Assembly (NCBI RefSeq): GCF_030209575.1
Contig: NZ_JARVRS010000001.1
Coordinates: forward strand, 1,798,001-1,862,000
Source: Leifsonia sp. fls2-241-R2A-40a
GTDB lineage: Bacteria > Actinomycetota > Actinomycetes > Actinomycetales > Microbacteriaceae
Direction: 5' to 3'
DNA length: 64,000 nt
Shown piece by piece: positions 61,471 to 64,000 of this stretch (its first letter is position 1; every line of letters begins with the position of its first letter). The notes beneath the pieces are model-generated. The model had not been told where the DNA came from. It made no database searches and saw only the letters and a program-made list of their open reading frames with translations. The position numbers were made by a program, and so were the translations under genes.

Positions 61471-61905
61471 ATGGCCATGTCGTTCGATCCTTTCTCCCAG
61501 ATGGACCGGATCGCACAGAGCGTGTTCGACACGAGCCGCCAGCCGCGCATCATGCCGGTCGACCTCTTCCGGGAGGGTGACCGCTACGTCCTCAACGCGG
61601 ACCTCCCCGGTGCCGACCCGGCGTCCGTCGACATCGACGTGGACGGCCACCTGCTGACCATCCGCGCCGTGCGCAGCGCCGCCGACCGGGACGGGGCCCG
61701 CTGGCTCGCGCAGGAGCGGCCGTACGGTGCCTACATGCGTCAGTTCACGATCGGCGACGACGTCGATCCCGACGGCATCACGGCGTCGTACGACAACGGC
61801 GTGCTCAGCGTGATCATCCCGGTGGCCGAGCGGGCGAAGCCGCGCAAGATCGCGGTGGAGTCGTCCGCCCACGACCGGGACCAGAAGGCGGTCTCGGCCG
61901 GGTGA
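61471..61905 (+). CDS. hsp20: Small heat shock protein, Hsp20 (alpha-crystallin) family
   Basis: A 144-residue chaperone that holds unfolding proteins. The alpha-crystallin domain runs about residues 32-128: PVDLFREGDRYVLNADLPGADPASVDIDVDGHLLTI, GAYMRQFTIGDDVDPDGITASYDNGVLSVIIPVAE. The Asp-Asn-Gly-Val-Leu and the following IPVA beta strand are typical, and the C-terminus is basic then acidic. The ATG at 61471 has GAGAGGGG upstream. It is under CIRCE/HrcA control without an adjacent hrcA, groES or dnaJ gene. Confidence 0.95.
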   Translation: MAMSFDPFSQMDRIAQSVFDTSRQPRIMPVDLFREGDRYVLNADLPGADPASVDIDVDGHLLTIRAVRSAADRDGARWLAQERPYGAYMRQFTIGDDVDPDGITASYDNGVLSVIIPVAERAKPRKIAVESSAHDRDQKAVSAG

Positions 61906-61940
61906 GCGCGCTCGAGCGGTCGTAGAACCGCGCAGTGAAC

Positions 61941-61974
61941 CGAGGGCGCGTCGTCAGGAGGCGGCGCGCCCTCG
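61941..61974. terminator. Hairpin between hsp20 and the SRPBCC gene
   Basis: CGAGGGCGCG (61941-61950) pairs perfectly with CGCGCCCTCG (61965-61974) around a 14-base loop that contains the stop codon of the SRPBCC gene. It lacks a U-run; a plausible shared terminator for the convergent genes. Confidence 0.45.
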
Positions 61975-62394
61975 CGCCACCCACTCCAGGCGCCGCAGCG
62001 TCTCGGCGTTCCGAACGTGGAGCAGGGCGTCCGCGAGCGCGTTCGGGATGAGCGTGACGGGTCCCGTGTGCGGGTACTCCTCCATCCGCACGACGCAGCC
62101 GCCGCCGCGGGGCTGGACGTCGATGATCACGCGCTCGGAGCCGAACGGGCGCGTCTTCGCCTCGAGCACGGCCCGTTGCGGCGGATCCCACTCGTCGACC
62201 CGGGTCTCGTCGTTCAACACGAGCGGCCAGACCCCGATGGAGTGGTGGAGGCGCGAGCCGACGGCGGGGTACCGGCCGTCGGCGGCGCGGAGACGCGACG
62301 CCCCGACGACCCATGTCGGGTAGACCCAGGGGTCGGCGAGGACGGCGAAGACCTGCTCGGGTGTGCAGGCCATACGGCGGACGTTGACGGACAT
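61954..62394 (-). CDS. SRPBCC-family protein
   Basis: A 146-residue START/Bet-v1-fold protein: MSVNVRRMACTPEQVFAVLADPWVYPTWVVGASRLR, then GSRLHHSIGVWPLVLNDETRVDEWDPPQRAVLEAKT and MEEYPHTGPVTLIPNALADALLHVRNAETLRRLEWVA. This is the general polyketide-cyclase/dehydrase-like group that binds hydrophobic ligands. Four bases separate its start from the stop of the flavoprotein gene, so the two are co-transcribed and may act on the same lipid. The ATG is at 62392-62394. Confidence 0.87.
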   Translation of the reverse strand: MSVNVRRMACTPEQVFAVLADPWVYPTWVVGASRLRAADGRYPAVGSRLHHSIGVWPLVLNDETRVDEWDPPQRAVLEAKTRPFGSERVIIDVQPRGGGCVVRMEEYPHTGPVTLIPNALADALLHVRNAETLRRLEWVARGRAAS

Positions 62395-62398
62395 GAGA

Positions 62399-63940
62399 TC
62401 ACTGCTCCGGGAGGGTCGAGGGACGAAGCGCGTCCGGGATGAGCGGGGTGGACGCGGGCGCAATCAGTTGGTCGGCCGACGGGGCGAGGTCCGGCATCCG
62501 CGAGGCGCCGAATTCGTGCCGCAGGGCGCTGCGCGCGGCGTAGTAGCCGCCGAGCCCGTGGACCCCAGGGCCGGGCGCGACCGACGCGGAGGCGAGGTAC
62601 AGCCCGCGGCCCGGCATACGCCACGGGTCGGGTGAGAGGACGGGACGCGCGACCAGCTGCCCGAAGTCGGGCGCCCCGGCCGAGATGTCGCCTCCGATGT
62701 AGTTCGGGTTGTGCTGCTCCATCTGCACGGCGTTCATGGTCGCCGTCCCGATGATCAGCTCGCGGAACCCCGGCGCGAACTGCTCGATGCGCCGGATGAT
62801 CGCCTCCGTCCGATCCTCTGTGGAGCCGTGCGGCACGTGCGTGTACGTCCACAGCACGTGCTTGCCGGCGGGCGCGCGCGTCGGGTCGAACAGCGACGGC
62901 TGCGAGACCAGGACATACGGCGGATCGCTCTGCCGTCCGGCGGCCACGTCGCGTTCGGCCCGGGCCGTCTCCGCGCGCGAGCCGCCCAGGTGGACGGTGC
63001 CCGTCTCGTACAGCTCCGGGTTCGTCCACGGCACCGGCCCGGAGAGGGCGAAGTCGGCCTTGAACACGCCGTTGCCGTCACGGAAACGGGCGACCTTCGC
63101 GAGGTAGCCGGCCGGCAGGCGGTCCTCGCCGAGGCGGGCCGCCGTCTTCACATGGGTGTCGAATACGACGACGCGGGAGTCCGGGAGTTCGGCGAGCGAC
63201 TCGACCGGGGTGTCGGTCACGACCTCCCCGCCGTGCGCCTCGATGTCGGCGACCATGGCGTCGGCGATCGCCTGACTGCCGCCGATCGGGATGGGCCAGC
63301 CGCGCGCGTGCGCGTAGGTCGCCAGCGTCAGACCGGCAGCCGCGCCGGCGACGCTCGGAAGCGGGAGCGTCGTGTGGGCGAATACCCCGGCCAGCAGCGC
63401 GCCGGGCGCCTCGGTGCGGAAGGGCACGTCCCACAACGGACTGCCGAGCCCCAGGGCGGTGAGCCCGAAGCGGGCCGCAACCAGGGGATGCCGCGGCACC
63501 TGCAGCAGTTCGGACCCGGTGAACTGCGCCACCGCATCCGCCTGGCGCACCAGCGGCTCCAGCAGCGCGCGCCAGGCCGGCCCGTCCACACCGAGCCCGT
63601 CGACAGTGCGCTCCAGGTCGAGGTAGGCCATCGCGACGCGGCCGCCCTCCAGCGGATTGCCGTACGACGCACTCGGCACGGCGAAGCGCACGCGCTTGTC
63701 GAGCCCGAAACGACGGAAGAAGCCGGAGGCGAAGGCGAGGGGATGCACGGCCGAGCAGATGTCGTGCCGGAAGCCGGGCAGCGTGAGCTCCTCCGTCCGG
63801 ATGCCGCCGCCGACGGTCGGATTGCGCTCGTAGACCCGCACGGAGAGGCCTGCGCGGGCCAGGGTGACGGCCGCGGACAGCCCGTTCGGGCCCGACCCGA
63901 TGACGACGGCGTCGAGCCGGTTCGCTGAGGAGGCGGTCAT
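62399..63940 (-). CDS. Phytoene-desaturase-like FAD oxidoreductase
   Basis: A 513-residue flavoprotein. It opens with the FAD-binding DAVVIGSGPNGLSAAVTLARAG (about residues 9-30), then YERNPTVGGGIRTEELTLPGFRHDICSAVHPLAFAS. A C-terminal GGYYAARSAL-type block follows MPGRGLYLASASVAPGPGVHGLGG. This is the CrtI-like/PYROXD2 group of amine-oxidase-fold enzymes, which act on carotenoids or other lipids. No other carotenoid genes are present here. It is the first gene of the pair with the SRPBCC protein. The ATG is at 63938-63940. Confidence 0.9.
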   Translation of the reverse strand: MTASSANRLDAVVIGSGPNGLSAAVTLARAGLSVRVYERNPTVGGGIRTEELTLPGFRHDICSAVHPLAFASGFFRRFGLDKRVRFAVPSASYGNPLEGGRVAMAYLDLERTVDGLGVDGPAWRALLEPLVRQADAVAQFTGSELLQVPRHPLVAARFGLTALGLGSPLWDVPFRTEAPGALLAGVFAHTTLPLPSVAGAAAGLTLATYAHARGWPIPIGGSQAIADAMVADIEAHGGEVVTDTPVESLAELPDSRVVVFDTHVKTAARLGEDRLPAGYLAKVARFRDGNGVFKADFALSGPVPWTNPELYETGTVHLGGSRAETARAERDVAAGRQSDPPYVLVSQPSLFDPTRAPAGKHVLWTYTHVPHGSTEDRTEAIIRRIEQFAPGFRELIIGTATMNAVQMEQHNPNYIGGDISAGAPDFGQLVARPVLSPDPWRMPGRGLYLASASVAPGPGVHGLGGYYAARSALRHEFGASRMPDLAPSADQLIAPASTPLIPDALRPSTLPEQ

Positions 63941-64000
63941 ACCTCCCTGTATACCCCGCCCCTCGTTCGCCGCAGAGGGTGGATCGGCAGCCCGTTCACA

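Overview
The window is about 64 kb of very GC-rich DNA, densely packed with genes, from an actinobacterium. The gene types (DUF3073, SHOCT/DUF6325 pair, separate PurS/PurQ/PurL, TipA-type MerR, GTG starts, several probable leaderless mRNAs) and the frequent word GGATGC/GCATCC suggest a Microbacteriaceae member, most like Leifsonia. The genus is an inference. I saw no rRNA or tRNA gene, CRISPR array, insertion sequence, prophage or integration site. This is chromosomal backbone with catabolic islands.

Layout. 1-0.7 kb: end of an EamA transporter, then a gene-free stretch with two copies of a 118-bp repeat. 0.7-7 kb: an esterase, purL, an ECF sigma factor with a membrane partner, a TfoX-N protein, purQ and purS. 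7-11.1 kb: a minus-strand kynurenine operon (tryptophan 2,3-dioxygenase, an amidohydrolase, kynureninase, a PaaX-type regulator) with overlapping genes. 11.2-18.1 kb: a phosphonate island with PhnD, PhnC, a double PhnE, a TIGR03364-type FAD oxidase, a phosphonatase-like HAD hydrolase and a TIGR03366-type alcohol dehydrogenase. Both phnD and phnC carry a PHO-box-like promoter of the same architecture. 18-25 kb: UDG-fold protein, gamma carbonic anhydrase, PadR with its MFS exporter, VOC and RraA-like proteins, purC, SHOCT and DUF6325. 25-33 kb: alditol-oxidase-like flavoprotein, purD, a sterol-carrier-family protein, purF, purM, a surface Calx-beta protein, DUF3073. 33.5-42 kb: a flavin monooxygenase, then a sugar ABC importer with a debranching enzyme, diverging from a LacI repressor across paired operators. 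42-50 kb: DUF4097 with PadR, a KimA-like permease, an MBL hydrolase, a TipA-like regulator, a YczE/MocR divergent pair. 50-54 kb: a large RND exporter. 54-60 kb: histidine utilisation (hutG, hutI, hutU, hutH, IclR regulator). 60-64 kb: acetyltransferase, Dps, a CIRCE-controlled small heat shock protein, an SRPBCC protein and a CrtI-like oxidoreductase.

Together these encode most of de novo purine synthesis (purS, Q, L, C, D, F, M), two amino-acid degradation routes (tryptophan to anthranilate, histidine to glutamate), aminophosphonate use under probable phosphate control, oligosaccharide import, and stress proteins. The most notable items are the matched PHO-box promoters and aminophosphonate-oxidation gene set, the amidohydrolase sitting where the formylkynurenine formamidase is expected, a series of operators readable directly from the DNA (PadR twice, LacI, MerR, MocR, IclR, HrcA), the 118-bp repeat pair, and unusual active-site residues in HutG and HutH.
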